Shown one piece after another: positions 54,114-62,677 of a stretch of 64,000 nucleotides of DNA (within the stretch, counting starts at the first letter, position 1; the number at the start of each line of letters is the position of its first letter). This DNA comes from Roseicella frigidaeris (lineage in GTDB: Bacteria; Pseudomonadota; Alphaproteobacteria; Acetobacterales; Acetobacteraceae): NCBI RefSeq assembly GCF_003258945.1, contig NZ_QLIX01000016.1:1-64000 (forward strand). Reading direction: 5' to 3'. The notes beneath the pieces were generated by a model, which searched no databases, was not told where the DNA came from, and saw only the letters and a program-made list of their open reading frames with translations. Position numbers and translations under genes: made by a program.

Positions 54114-54272
54114 CGGCGGGCCTCCCACGGAGGGCAGGGTGGGTCCCGGCGGCCCGCGGCAGCATGGCCCGGGCGGCGGCCCGGCCGCGCGCAATTCCCG
54201 GCGATCCGCCCCCGGGGGCAGCGGGGCGTCAGCCGGCCCGGCCTGGCCGCGCGGCGGGTCCGCCGGAGGCCC

Positions 54273-55187
54273 TCACCCCCGCATCGCCACGGCCATCAGC
54301 CCGACATTGTGCCGCATCATCGCCTCATAGGTCGGGGCCGGGCCGTCAGGCGGGGAGAGGCTGTCGGCATAGAGCCGGCCGCGCGGCCGCACCCCGGCAT
54401 CGGCGGCGAGGCGCTCCATCACCGCCTGGCTGCCCTGGCCTTCCAGGAAGACGGCGGCGATGCCCTCCGCCCGCACCTGGCGGATCAGCGCCGCCACCTG
54501 CGCCGCCGAGGGCTGCGCCTCGGGCGAGAGGCCCTGCGGCGCCAGCACCCGCACGCCATAGGCCGCGGCGAAGTAGCCGAAGGCGGCATGGCTGGTGAGG
54601 ATCACCCGCCGCGCCGCCGGGATGGCGCCGAGGGTCTCGCGCACCCAGGCATCGAGGCCGGCGAGGCGGGCGAGGTAATCCGCCTCCGCCGCGCCGATCG
54701 CCGCCGCCCGCGCCGGATCGGCCTGCCGCAGCCCGGCGGCGATGGTGCGCGCATAGGCTCCGGCGAGGCGCGCATCCTGCCAGGCATGCGGGTCCGGCGC
54801 CTCCGCCCCATGCCCGGCGGCATGGCCCGTGGGCGCGGCGCGCAGCGGCGCGATGCCCTCGGCGGCGGTGACCAGCGGCCCGGCATGGCGGGTCGCGGCC
54901 AGCAGCCGGTCGAGCCAGGGCTCGAAGCCGAGGCCGTTGCGGATGACGAGGCCGGCGCCGCGGATCGCCTCCGCCTCCGAGGGGCGGGGCTGGAAGAGGT
55001 GCGGGTCGGTCCCCGGCCCGGCCAGCACCTGCAGCGGCAGGTCGCCGCCGCCGAGCTGGCGGGCCATGTCGCCGAGGATGGAGAAGGAGGCGACGATGCG
55101 GGGCCGCGCCTCGGCCCGGGCATGGCGGGGGAGGAGGCAGGCGGCGGCGAGCGGCAGCAGGGCGCGGCGGGGCGGCGAGACAGGCAT
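54273..55187 (-). CDS. znuA: Zinc ABC transporter substrate-binding protein
   Basis: A 304-residue cluster-9 solute-binding protein with a signal peptide (RRALLPLAAACLLPRHARA). Metal ligands expected from ZnuA/TroA: His in DPHLFQP, His in DPHAWQD, His in TSHAAFGYF and Asp in YADSLSP. A short His-containing loop (GHAAGHGAEAPDPH) lies before the second His. It captures Zn(II) in the periplasm for a ZnuBC transporter, but no znuB or znuC is adjacent. A Zur-like operator overlaps its start codon. Confidence 0.9.
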   Translation of the reverse strand: MPVSPPRRALLPLAAACLLPRHARAEARPRIVASFSILGDMARQLGGGDLPLQVLAGPGTDPHLFQPRPSEAEAIRGAGLVIRNGLGFEPWLDRLLAATRHAGPLVTAAEGIAPLRAAPTGHAAGHGAEAPDPHAWQDARLAGAYARTIAAGLRQADPARAAAIGAAEADYLARLAGLDAWVRETLGAIPAARRVILTSHAAFGYFAAAYGVRVLAPQGLSPEAQPSAAQVAALIRQVRAEGIAAVFLEGQGSQAVMERLAADAGVRPRGRLYADSLSPPDGPAPTYEAMMRHNVGLMAVAMRG

Positions 55188-55210
55188 GATGTTATAATAT
55201 TACATCATGC
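55184..55210 (-). promoter_or_regulatory. Zur-like operator at the znuA start
   Basis: The AT-rich sequence GCATGATGT, TATAATATT, ACATCATGC has 9-bp perfect arms and matches the Zur box of proteobacteria (core ATGTTATAATATAACAT). It stands out sharply in its GC-rich surroundings. On the minus strand it contains TAATAT or TATTAT, a plausible -10, only 6-15 bases before the znuA ATG (55187-55185). The box and the start codon overlap, so Zn-bound Zur would block the promoter and the message may have no leader. Confidence 0.8.
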
Positions 55211-55236
55211 GGCCCGAGGCCAGGGCCGCCATGGGA

Positions 55237-56016
55237 TCAGCCGCGGCCGAGCCAGCGGCGCAGCCTCGCCAGCAGCCCCTCGCCGCGCCGCGCCACCCGC
55301 TGATGCGCCACATGCGGCCGCCGGGCCGGCGGCGGCAGGGCGCTCGCCACGGTGTGCCGCCCGGCATCATGCGCGGCGATCAGGCGAAGCTCGAGCCCGA
55401 CCACCTGCGCCACGGCCTCCGGCGGGTCGGTGAGGCCGAGCGTCTCGGCGGTCGCCGCCGCATCCGCCCAGGCGCCGGCGCGGCGCAGCGCGTCGATGAC
55501 GCGCACGGTCTGCTCGGGGTCGAGCGGCGGGCCGCCGCGCCAGAGCGCCACCGCCTCCAGCCGCCAGTGCCGGGCGAGCTCCTCCTGGTGGAGGTCGTCC
55601 GCCACCCAGGCGGCCTGCAGCGTCGCCTCGGCCGCCGCGTGCAGCGCGCCCGTCTCCTCCAGCACATGCGCCCAGGCGAGGAAGCGGCGGGCCAGCGGCG
55701 GGTGGCTCGCCTCGGCCAGCAGGGCGCGGAAGGGGGCGGCGGCCACCGCCTGCGCCGCCGCCGGATGCGCCTTGGCGATGTTCGGCGCGGCATAGCCGCA
55801 GGAGGGGCATTGCTGCAGCCAGCGCGCCATGGTGGAGCGCACCGGCTCGCCCGGCCGCAGATCGAGGTCCGGCGCCTGCTCCGGCGGGTTCGGGCGGAAG
55901 GGCGGCTGCCGGCTGCCGGTGCCGCAGACGGCACAGCGCGGCAGGGCTTCGGCCGCGGGGGGCCGGGACGGGGCGGAGGACGGGGCCGGCATCGGCGCAA
56001 ACGTAGGCATGCTCAT
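55237..56016 (-). CDS. Zinc-ribbon hypothetical protein
   Basis: A 259-residue soluble protein with two CxxC pairs, CAVCGTG near residue 29 and CPSCGYAAP near 68, forming a probable zinc ribbon. The rest is helical and repeat-like (LARRFLAWAHVLEETGALHAAAEATLQAAWVADDL; RLEAVALWRGG), similar in feel to DUF2225-type tetratricopeptide proteins. Function unknown. The start MSMPTFAPM was chosen since the upstream frame is Pro-rich. It is 49 bp upstream of znuA on the same strand, but the Zur box separates them. Confidence 0.75.
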   Translation of the reverse strand: MSMPTFAPMPAPSSAPSRPPAAEALPRCAVCGTGSRQPPFRPNPPEQAPDLDLRPGEPVRSTMARWLQQCPSCGYAAPNIAKAHPAAAQAVAAAPFRALLAEASHPPLARRFLAWAHVLEETGALHAAAEATLQAAWVADDLHQEELARHWRLEAVALWRGGPPLDPEQTVRVIDALRRAGAWADAAATAETLGLTDPPEAVAQVVGLELRLIAAHDAGRHTVASALPPPARRPHVAHQRVARRGEGLLARLRRWLGRG

Positions 56017-56179
56017 GGGAAAACCGAAGGGGCGACATGGCCGCGGCCGACGATTCCGCGGGACCGTGTTGCCAGGCTGGCCCCCGGGCGCCCCCGGGCG
56101 GCACGCCCCGGGCGGATCGGGGCGCGTTTCCGGCGACGCCGCTGTTGCCGGCGGGCCGCGCGCCGGGGATATTGCCCCC

Positions 56180-57130
56180 ATGCCGCGCGGCGACCTGTTC
56201 CCCGATATCGCTCCCTATGAGACCGGATTGCTGCCGCTGTCCGGCGGCCATGTCATGTACTGGGAGCAGGTGGGCAATCCCCGCGGCCAGCCCGCGCTGT
56301 TCCTGCATGGCGGGCCGGGGGCCGGGGCGGGGGCGGTGCATCGCCGCTTCTTCGATCCCGGCCATTGGCGCGTGGTGATCTTCGACCAGCGCGGCGCCGG
56401 CCGCTCCCGCCCCCTCGGCGAACTGCGGGAGAACACGACGCCGCATCTCGTCGCCGATATCGAGGCGCTGCGCCGCTCGCTCGGCATCGAGCGCTGGCTG
56501 CTCTTCGGCGGCTCCTGGGGCTCGACGCTCGCCCTCGCCTATGCCCAGGCGCATCCCGAGCGGGTCACCGGCTGCGTGCTGCGCGGCGTCTTCCTCGGCC
56601 GCCAGGCCGAGGTGGAGTGGTTCCTGACCGGGCTGCGCCGGGTCTTCCCCGATGCCTGGGCGGCCTTCGTCGAGCATCTGCCGGCCGAGGAGCGGGGCGA
56701 CATCCTCGGCGCCTATCTGCGCCGGCTCTGCGACCCCGACCCGATGGTGCACCTGCCGGCGGCCCGCGCCTGGAGCCAGTACGAGGGAAGCTGCAGCACC
56801 CTGCTGCCGAGCCCGGACACGGTGGCGAGCTTCGCGCAGGACCGCACTGCCCTCGGCCTGGCGCGGATCGAGGCGCATTACTTCGCGCACGACCTCTTCC
56901 TGCCGGAGGGTGGGCTGCTCGCGCATATGGGCCGCATCGCGCATATCCCGGCCGAGGTGGTGCAGGGGCGCTACGACATGGTCTGCCCGGCCGAGACCGC
57001 CTTCGACCTGGTGGCGGCCTGGCCGCGGGCGCGGCTGACGGTGGTGCCGGATGCCGGGCATTCGGCGCTCGAGCCCGGGGTGCGGACGGCGCTGGTGAGC
57101 GCCGTCGAGCGGTTCCGGCGGCGGGGGTGA
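56180..57130 (+). CDS. pip: Proline iminopeptidase
   Basis: A 316-residue alpha/beta-hydrolase of the S33 prolyl aminopeptidase family, which removes N-terminal proline from peptides. The oxyanion HGGPG is at 43-47. The nucleophile is Ser112 in GGSWGS, with Asp in GRYDMVCP and His in PDAGHSALEP. The N-terminal YETGLLPLSGGHVMYWEQ matches the family. ATG 56180 is preceded by GGGGAT. The product is cytosolic. Divergent from the zinc-ribbon gene. Confidence 0.93.
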   Translation: MPRGDLFPDIAPYETGLLPLSGGHVMYWEQVGNPRGQPALFLHGGPGAGAGAVHRRFFDPGHWRVVIFDQRGAGRSRPLGELRENTTPHLVADIEALRRSLGIERWLLFGGSWGSTLALAYAQAHPERVTGCVLRGVFLGRQAEVEWFLTGLRRVFPDAWAAFVEHLPAEERGDILGAYLRRLCDPDPMVHLPAARAWSQYEGSCSTLLPSPDTVASFAQDRTALGLARIEAHYFAHDLFLPEGGLLAHMGRIAHIPAEVVQGRYDMVCPAETAFDLVAAWPRARLTVVPDAGHSALEPGVRTALVSAVERFRRRG

Positions 57131-57173
57131 GAGGCGGCGGGCCGCCGCGCCCGCCGGTTGGGCGTCGCCCGGG

Positions 57174-57683
57174 TCAGATCCCCGCCGTCTTGCCCTCGGT
57201 CTCCCGCTGCACATAGGTGCGCACGACCTCGGGCAGGGCCTGGCCCGCCCATTCGGCCATCGCCTCCTCCTCCTTCAGCGAGTCTTGCAGCAGCGGCTCG
57301 GCCTGCGTGTCGCCCGCCATGCGCGCCATCTCGATCAGCGCCTTGTAGGAGGCGATCTCGAAATGCTCGAAGGCGTAATTGGCGAAGCTGTTCTTCAGGA
57401 TCTCGTCCTGCATCGGGACATGGGCGAGGGCCGCCATATTGCCCATGAAGCCGGTGGCAAGATCCTTCAGCGTGCTCGCGCTGGTGCCGTGCGCCTGCAG
57501 GATCTGCTCCAGCCGCTGCGATTGGCGGCGGGTCTCCTCGATATGCTGCTGCAGGCGCTGGCGCATGGCCGGGTAGTTCTCGATCCGCTCCACCTGGCGG
57601 GAGAGCAGCTGGTCCGCCTGCGCCTCGAGGGCATGCGCGTTGCGCAGGCCGGTGAGGTAGATGTCTTGGATGGAGCTGGCCAT
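57174..57683 (-). CDS. DUF892 ferritin-like protein (YciE/YciF type)
   Basis: A 169-residue four-helix protein of the DUF892/YciE group. IYLTGLRNAHALEAQADQLL, the long helix with HIEETRRQSQRLEQIL, and AFEHFEIASYKALI with E, H and E spaced as di-iron ligands are visible. Such proteins are induced by osmotic or oxidative stress. The ATG at 57683 follows AGGAAAAA. Upstream sequence is AT-rich for this genome (AATTTTTCCTAAC), likely its promoter region. The gene converges on pip. Confidence 0.9.
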   Translation of the reverse strand: MASSIQDIYLTGLRNAHALEAQADQLLSRQVERIENYPAMRQRLQQHIEETRRQSQRLEQILQAHGTSASTLKDLATGFMGNMAALAHVPMQDEILKNSFANYAFEHFEIASYKALIEMARMAGDTQAEPLLQDSLKEEEAMAEWAGQALPEVVRTYVQRETEGKTAGI

Positions 57684-57805
57684 GATCGAAATTTTTCCTA
57701 ACGACGCCATCCGGGCCAACGGGCGCGGGGCCGGGCCGGTTGCTTGCGTCGGCGGATGGACAGGGCGCTTCTAGCGCCGCGGCCGGTGTGCTAAGCGGGC
57801 ATCAC

Positions 57806-57882
57806 GTCTCCGTAGCTCAGCCGGATAGAGCACCAGATTCCTAATCTGGGGGCCGTGGGTTCGAATCCCGCCGGGGACACCA
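57806..57882 (+). tRNA. tRNA-Arg(CCU)
   Basis: The 7-bp acceptor arms GTCTCCG/CGGGGAC enclose a D arm AGCTCAGCCGGATAGAGC. The anticodon stem CCAGA/TCTGG has loop TTCCTAA, giving CCU. The T arm is CGTGGGTTCGAATCCCGC. The discriminator A is followed by an encoded CCA (57880-57882). It reads AGG, a rare codon in this genome. The compositionally distinct island begins immediately after, so this tRNA is the likely integration locus. Confidence 0.95.
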
Positions 57883-58173
57883 TTTCCACCTAGCTCAATT
57901 GTTCTCCCCTGCGGGGACCTCGCCGTCAGGCGCAGGTTTTCCGCAGTTTTTGTGCTTCGGCTGGCTACTGTGCCCGCGGAGCGACGGCCCAGAACACTCT
58001 CGCTCCGTCCGTTTGTCTCCGGACCTGGCGACTTGGCCGATTAACCAGCCACGCTGAAAGCCTCCAAAAGCCTTGGATGCCCGTGGGCGAAGAGTCGCTG
58101 GGTTAGAGCTTCCTTATGGGGGGGGCGAGGACGCGCGTTGGACTGATGCGAAGCACTTTGGCCCGCTCCGGGG
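57883..58173. other. Gene-free left edge of the island
   Basis: About 290 bp between the tRNA 3' end and the end of the nuclease gene. Composition drops here compared with the flank. It contains CTCCCCTGCGGGGAC, a short hairpin just after the tRNA, and poly-G at 58120-58126, but no open frame of quality. If the island entered at the tRNA, an attachment core should lie at or just before 57882; the partner repeat would be outside the window. Confidence 0.45.
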
Positions 58174-58968
58174 CTATGGGGTACGGCTATCCGTTCTCCT
58201 GAGCAGAATTCGGCCGTTGGCGTTTCTGAGTAGTTGCACCCTCGCGTCGTCGGGAAGAGTTGGCCGTCCCTGATCCTTCGAAATCCAGGCAAAGCGCTCG
58301 TCGCGCCGGACGGTCCAGAGCCCAACGCTTCCGTGTTCCGCCTCGATTTGAACGGAGCCCTCCGGCAGCCGGACCGTGCGCGCCATACGCAAAGCGCCGT
58401 CTGCCGACACGAACACACCGAATCCGATGCTCTCTGTCACTGGCGCAAGTGCCCCCCAAATTTCGAAGGCCTCGCGCCCATCAGCTGCCTTGAATGCGGA
58501 AACAGACAGGTAGCCCACGTCGAGGGCGCGTAGGGCGACCTGCCAGTCGCGGCTGTGGCCGTTTGCAATCACGATCGTGGACCTTGGAACGGCGCGCAAG
58601 AGCGTCTGCGCTTGGCTGAGGTGCAACGAGAGTTCACGCGCGAGCACCAGGGCGCAGTCATCCTGAGGCTCGCCAAAGCGCAGCGCGCGCATCTGAGGAA
58701 GGACATGGCCCTCCAGCGAGTGTGACAGCAGCTCGACTTCCACGACGAACCAGTGCGAGTAGTCCCTGGCGACCAACGCGAGGTCGGGCCGCCGAATCGA
58801 GCCCTCGTAGTCAAATGAGCCGCCGAACACCACACAGCGGTAACCGGCGTAGGCTCGGCCCAAGGCTCGAGCGGCAGTTGCCTCGAATTCCGTCTCAGCG
58901 GGGGCGTCAGGATCGCACAGATCAAAGAGGTCCCAGGTCGCCCCCTGGGGCAGCACGAGCGTCCTCAT
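58174..58968 (-). CDS. Putative PD-(D/E)xK restriction nuclease
   Basis: A 264-residue protein, last in the island operon. RRPDLALVARDYSHWFVVEVEL (59-80) gives Pro61-Asp62 followed 15 residues later by Glu77-Val-Glu79. This fits the PD-(D/E)xK nuclease core, with Glu in place of the usual Lys. Glu27/Glu29 on the preceding helix (TEFEATAARAL) could be the additional acidic residue. The C-terminal half (VTESIGFGVFVSADGALRMARTVRL) is beta-rich and may bind DNA. Its ATG overlaps the helicase stop. As the only nuclease candidate next to a methyltransferase and helicase, it is probably the cutting subunit. Confidence 0.6.
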   Translation of the reverse strand: MRTLVLPQGATWDLFDLCDPDAPAETEFEATAARALGRAYAGYRCVVFGGSFDYEGSIRRPDLALVARDYSHWFVVEVELLSHSLEGHVLPQMRALRFGEPQDDCALVLARELSLHLSQAQTLLRAVPRSTIVIANGHSRDWQVALRALDVGYLSVSAFKAADGREAFEIWGALAPVTESIGFGVFVSADGALRMARTVRLPEGSVQIEAEHGSVGLWTVRRDERFAWISKDQGRPTLPDDARVQLLRNANGRILLRRTDSRTP

Positions 58969-60119
58969 GCGCGGCTCCAGGACACGTCGGCGACGCCCTC
59001 AAGCTCGGCCTCTTCCTCCTTCAACCGGGCTATCTCCGGCCCCGTCGCTACCAGCGTGTAGACGACCGCTTGGTCCTTGGTCTTTGACGGACGCAGCACG
59101 CGCCCGAGACGCTGGATTCGCTGCCGCCGGGTCGCTGTGCTCGCCGCAATGATGCCGAGCTGCGCTTCCGGCACGTTGAAGCCCTCGTCTAGCGCACGAC
59201 ACGTGACCAGGACCGAGAGATCACCTGCACGGAAGAGGCCGAGCATGTCGGCACGATGCCGCATGGGGAGCTTCGAGTGATAGGCCGCGGAAGAGATCCC
59301 GTTGGCGCGCAGTACCTCTGCGATCACCTCGCACGCCTCCACATCCTCGTGGAACACGATCGTCCTATGGCCGCGGTGCGCGGCGATCAGCTTCAGCGTC
59401 AGCACGACCCTGTTTTGGCTGAGGTTCAGGCCCCGCGCACGTCGCAGGTATAGCGCCACGGCCTCAGGCGCGTCGGAGCCGAGCTTCGATACGACGCGCG
59501 CGATCTTGCGAGTGAGTCGTTCGTACTCTTCTGCCCGTTCTGGCTCGAGCTCGAACACAAGATTGCGCAGCTCGAACGGGACGATGACGCCGTCGCGAAG
59601 GGCCTCGGCGTAAGTGTACTGGTAGATCACTGGGCCAAGCGCCGGCACTAACACCTCTGCGAGGCCGTCGTCGTAGGGCCTCTCTGGAGTTGCGGAGAGG
59701 CCGAGGGTGGCCGCGGCCGGGACATCGAGAACCGCCCTGAAAGTCGGGCTCGCGGCCTTGTGGCACTCGTCGACGACAAGCATGAGATCACCGACCCGGC
59801 TCCTGGTGACGTCGAGCTTAGCCACCGTGTTCAGGACACCGATGTTCACCGTCCCCCCGCGTAACCGCCCTCGGGAGGAAAGAATGTTCACCTCGTCAAG
59901 CGCCCAGCCGAAGTGGGCCGCGGTCTCCTCCCACCATTGGTCCAGCAGCGCGACCGTTGGGACGACAATGAGAGCCGTCTCGGGCTTACGGCGTTCGATG
60001 CAGGCGAGAGCGAAGACTGTTTTGCCGCCCCCAGTTACCGCCCCCACGATGCCGCGGCAGCCGCCGGCCTCCCAAGCGGCTAGCGCCTCGGCCTGCCAGC
60101 GGCGGAGCTCCCTGGCCAC
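58965..60119 (-). CDS. SF2 DEAD/DEAH-box helicase (XPB-like)
   Basis: A 384-residue SF2 helicase/translocase. Motif I is GAVTGGGKT (26-34), motif II DECH (117-120) and motif III SATPERP. The C-terminal domain carries TIVFHEDVEACEVIAEVL, VTCRALDEGFNVPEA and QRIQRLGRVLRPSK (motif VI). The small size and RecA-like pair resemble XPB/RAD25 and type III or I R-M translocases without extra domains. Start is a GTG with AGGAAGG only two bases before it. It follows the MORC ATPase gene by 12 bp and is coupled by ATGA to the nuclease. Confidence 0.88.
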   Translation of the reverse strand: MARELRRWQAEALAAWEAGGCRGIVGAVTGGGKTVFALACIERRKPETALIVVPTVALLDQWWEETAAHFGWALDEVNILSSRGRLRGGTVNIGVLNTVAKLDVTRSRVGDLMLVVDECHKAASPTFRAVLDVPAAATLGLSATPERPYDDGLAEVLVPALGPVIYQYTYAEALRDGVIVPFELRNLVFELEPERAEEYERLTRKIARVVSKLGSDAPEAVALYLRRARGLNLSQNRVVLTLKLIAAHRGHRTIVFHEDVEACEVIAEVLRANGISSAAYHSKLPMRHRADMLGLFRAGDLSVLVTCRALDEGFNVPEAQLGIIAASTATRRQRIQRLGRVLRPSKTKDQAVVYTLVATGPEIARLKEEEAELEGVADVSWSRA

Positions 60120-60131
60120 AGCCTTCCTGGC

Positions 60132-61718
60132 TCACGCGCCGGCGGGCGGCGCATCGGCCTCCGCCAAGCCTGGAGCCTCCTGGGCCTCGGCCGCCGCGTT
60201 GCCGACCCGGACCTCCTGGACGCGGAGCAGCTCGTTCTTGAGTCGACGCACGCTGTCGGGCGACACCCGGCCGGCAAGTTGCGACACGCGGTACTCAGCA
60301 ACGGCGTCGTAGATATATTGCCTGATGCATTCATCAACGGCGTCCGAAGTCTCGAGCGACGCGTAATACGGGTGCAGGCTGTTAACCAGCACATAGATCG
60401 TGCCCGGCACCGCGCTGGCCTCAATAACGAGGTAAGGCTCGTACTCGCTGCGCTCTTGGAGCGCGACCACGACATTCAGGGCTTGGCCGATGCTGAAATC
60501 GGCGATGATGTCCTTCGGATCCAGACTGCTAGCCTGCTTGCGGTTGCTGGCCAGAATCGTCTCTAACGGCGGCAGTAGCGTATTCGCAACGGCATCGGAC
60601 ATCTCTGGATTGGAAAACTCCTTCGCCATCGTCTGCACAAGGTCGCGGACCTTTTCGCGTGACCAGGCTTGTGTCTTCTCGCTGCGCCTCTTCGCGGCGT
60701 AGTTGCGGTAGTCCTTCGTGAGCTTTGCGAGGAAGCTCTCCAGATCCTCTTCTTCGTTTCCTTCGAAGAGGATCGCGTCTTTGGTGTGAGAAACCTGAAA
60801 TCCATCAAGGTTGATGACGCCAGTGAGACGCTGGGCAATCAAGTTGTTGGCGCCTTCGTCGTCGACGCCACCGAAGATGGTCCTTGGCTTCCACGCATTT
60901 GGGAAGCCTTGGATCTGTCTCCGGTTCTGGAAGAGAGAGAAGCCGCCAAACTTTCGACCGCCGCTACCCCTGCGCAGCACTCCCACCCAGCCGCTGACCT
61001 TCTTGCCACCGATGGGCACATCGTCGAATTTCAGCCTCATCGGCTGGCCCTGCGCGTCGGTGTCGAGGTCGTACTCGTCCGGGGCAGGTATCTCTTCGCC
61101 ATTGTAGAGGATCTTCAGGAAGCCATCGACTATGTCAAAGCGGTACATTGAGCCCAGATAGCCGCGGATGTTCTCCTCAGTCCGCTGCTGGATACTGCGG
61201 TGGAGATCGGTGATCGTGATACGCGTGTAGTGCTCATCCGTTCCAACCGCACGCCTCGTGAGTGGAATTTTGCTGTTGTTGTTGGCGATGCTCGGCACGT
61301 CCACTACGGCGGTCCACTCCTCGCCACTTCCCCACTCGCAGGTCGTGATGCGCCACTGCTTGCCGATCCAGCATGCGGCGGTCTTCATGCCCATCCCGTA
61401 CTTAGAACGGCCCTTGCTGTCGTTGGTAGGGTGTGCAATCCGCAGTGCAGCGATGAGATCGTCGCACGTCATCCCAATCGAGTTGTCCTTGATCGTAATT
61501 TCCCGCGCGAGCCGGTTGTACGTTAGTTCGACGACGAGAGGTGTACCCTCCTCCTTGAGAACATCGTCAATGACGCTTTCGTAGTTCAGTCGCGACTGCG
61601 TCGAGTTGTCGATGAACTCGGCCAAAGCGTACCACATGGTGTAGCTGAGACGGCTGTAGGCGTTGAGCGCCTGCGGACCGATTGAAAGCTCGGCTTCGAC
61701 TTGTTCGGTCTGGCTCAT
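60132..61718 (-). CDS. MORC-like GHKL ATPase
   Basis: A 528-residue ATPase of the gyrase/Hsp90/MutL (GHKL) class. The N box is ALAEFIDNSTQS (31-42, with Glu34, Asp37 and Asn38), the G1 box DNSIGM (78-83) and the G2 box GMGMKTAACWIG (108-119), all in the order seen in MORC proteins. A S5-like transducer domain with a conserved lysine segment follows (KVSGWVGVLRRGSGGRKFGGFSLFQNRRQIQG). The C-terminal 150 residues are helical. Prokaryotic MORC-like ATPases have been described in predicted restriction-modification operons with methylases, SF2 helicases and nucleases; this neighbourhood fits. The ATG overlaps the methyltransferase stop. Confidence 0.85.
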   Translation of the reverse strand: MSQTEQVEAELSIGPQALNAYSRLSYTMWYALAEFIDNSTQSRLNYESVIDDVLKEEGTPLVVELTYNRLAREITIKDNSIGMTCDDLIAALRIAHPTNDSKGRSKYGMGMKTAACWIGKQWRITTCEWGSGEEWTAVVDVPSIANNNSKIPLTRRAVGTDEHYTRITITDLHRSIQQRTEENIRGYLGSMYRFDIVDGFLKILYNGEEIPAPDEYDLDTDAQGQPMRLKFDDVPIGGKKVSGWVGVLRRGSGGRKFGGFSLFQNRRQIQGFPNAWKPRTIFGGVDDEGANNLIAQRLTGVINLDGFQVSHTKDAILFEGNEEEDLESFLAKLTKDYRNYAAKRRSEKTQAWSREKVRDLVQTMAKEFSNPEMSDAVANTLLPPLETILASNRKQASSLDPKDIIADFSIGQALNVVVALQERSEYEPYLVIEASAVPGTIYVLVNSLHPYYASLETSDAVDECIRQYIYDAVAEYRVSQLAGRVSPDSVRRLKNELLRVQEVRVGNAAAEAQEAPGLAEADAPPAGA

Positions 61719-62677
61719 CTGATCTCCGCCCCGCTGTCGCGGCCCGCTGCTTGCGTTTTCGTCGTGGCCTCAAACCTTCCCCGAGAGCCCGCCGCATACG
61801 CCGCGTCCGCCTCGACGCTAAGCCATCGGCGCCCGAGCGCCTCAGCAATCGCGCCGGTCGTGTTGGATCCCGCGAAAGGATCGACCACCAGGTCGCCAGG
61901 CTTGGTAAGGAACTCGATGAAGAACGCGGCCAGCTCAGACTGCATTCGAGCTGGGTGAGGATCAAGGCCTTGCTCTGCACAGTATCTGCGGTAGCCGGCG
62001 TCCCAGCCCGTGTTGGAAAAGCGCATGAGCGCTTCAGGGAGGCTGTTCGGGTCGACGACGTTCGGCGCGATCGCACCCCCGTGGTCCGTGAGAAAGCCCT
62101 TCTCCGAGATCTTGTGGCCAGATGGACGACGGCCAGCATTGTACTTCTGAGAGCTGAGCAGGCGCTGCATGTCCTTGCGGTACGGCGTCAGCACCCGTCG
62201 ATTGTCCGCTCGCGGCCGGGACGTTTTCGCCAGCCACCACACATGTGTGAAGGAGTCCTTAAGTCGGATGCGCTCGACGTTTACCCACGCTGCAGGACTC
62301 GGCAGACGGGCAGGGTTGTGGCAGATGACGTGCTGGCATAGCTCGAGGTTTGCAGCCGCCTTGAAGGCGAGGAGCGCCTCAAGCGGCAGCGTCGACATGA
62401 CAGGCTTGCCCGCCTCCCAAGCGTTGCCGATTTCGATGACGATCGAGCCGTCCTCCGCAAGGATATCCGACAGCCGCGGAGCCAAGCTCTTGAGCCAGTC
62501 CACGTACTGCTGCCCAGTCTCGTTGCCGTACTTCTTCTTCCGGACGAGAGGAAACGGCGGCGACGTCATGATAAGGTTGACCTTCCCCGCCGCCGCCATC
62601 AGCGGGGGTGCTTGCAGCGCGTCTTCGATCTTGGCGTTGAGCAGTTGCCCATGCTTGGTCTTGTAGACAGGCTTCAT
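61715..62677 (-). CDS. DNA methyltransferase, beta class (TSPPF)
   Basis: A 320-residue site-specific DNA methyltransferase. The catalytic motif IV is TSPPFP (38-43) and the SAM-binding motif I is DPFAGSNTTG (266-275), i.e. IV precedes I as in beta-class enzymes. TSPP favours N4-cytosine methylation, though N6-adenine members exist. Target sequence cannot be read off. The central region 95-210 (LPSPAAWVNVERIRLKDSFTHVWWLAK) is the likely recognition domain. It overlaps the HTH-like gene and the MORC ATPase gene by ATGA at both ends. Confidence 0.9.
   Translation of the reverse strand: MKPVYKTKHGQLLNAKIEDALQAPPLMAAAGKVNLIMTSPPFPLVRKKKYGNETGQQYVDWLKSLAPRLSDILAEDGSIVIEIGNAWEAGKPVMSTLPLEALLAFKAAANLELCQHVICHNPARLPSPAAWVNVERIRLKDSFTHVWWLAKTSRPRADNRRVLTPYRKDMQRLLSSQKYNAGRRPSGHKISEKGFLTDHGGAIAPNVVDPNSLPEALMRFSNTGWDAGYRRYCAEQGLDPHPARMQSELAAFFIEFLTKPGDLVVDPFAGSNTTGAIAEALGRRWLSVEADAAYAAGSRGRFEATTKTQAAGRDSGAEIR

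Noticed and set aside
57890-58140. Attachment-site direct repeat next to tRNA-Arg
   Set aside because: No second copy of the tRNA 3' end was found within the window; it can only be tested with sequence to the right of 64000.
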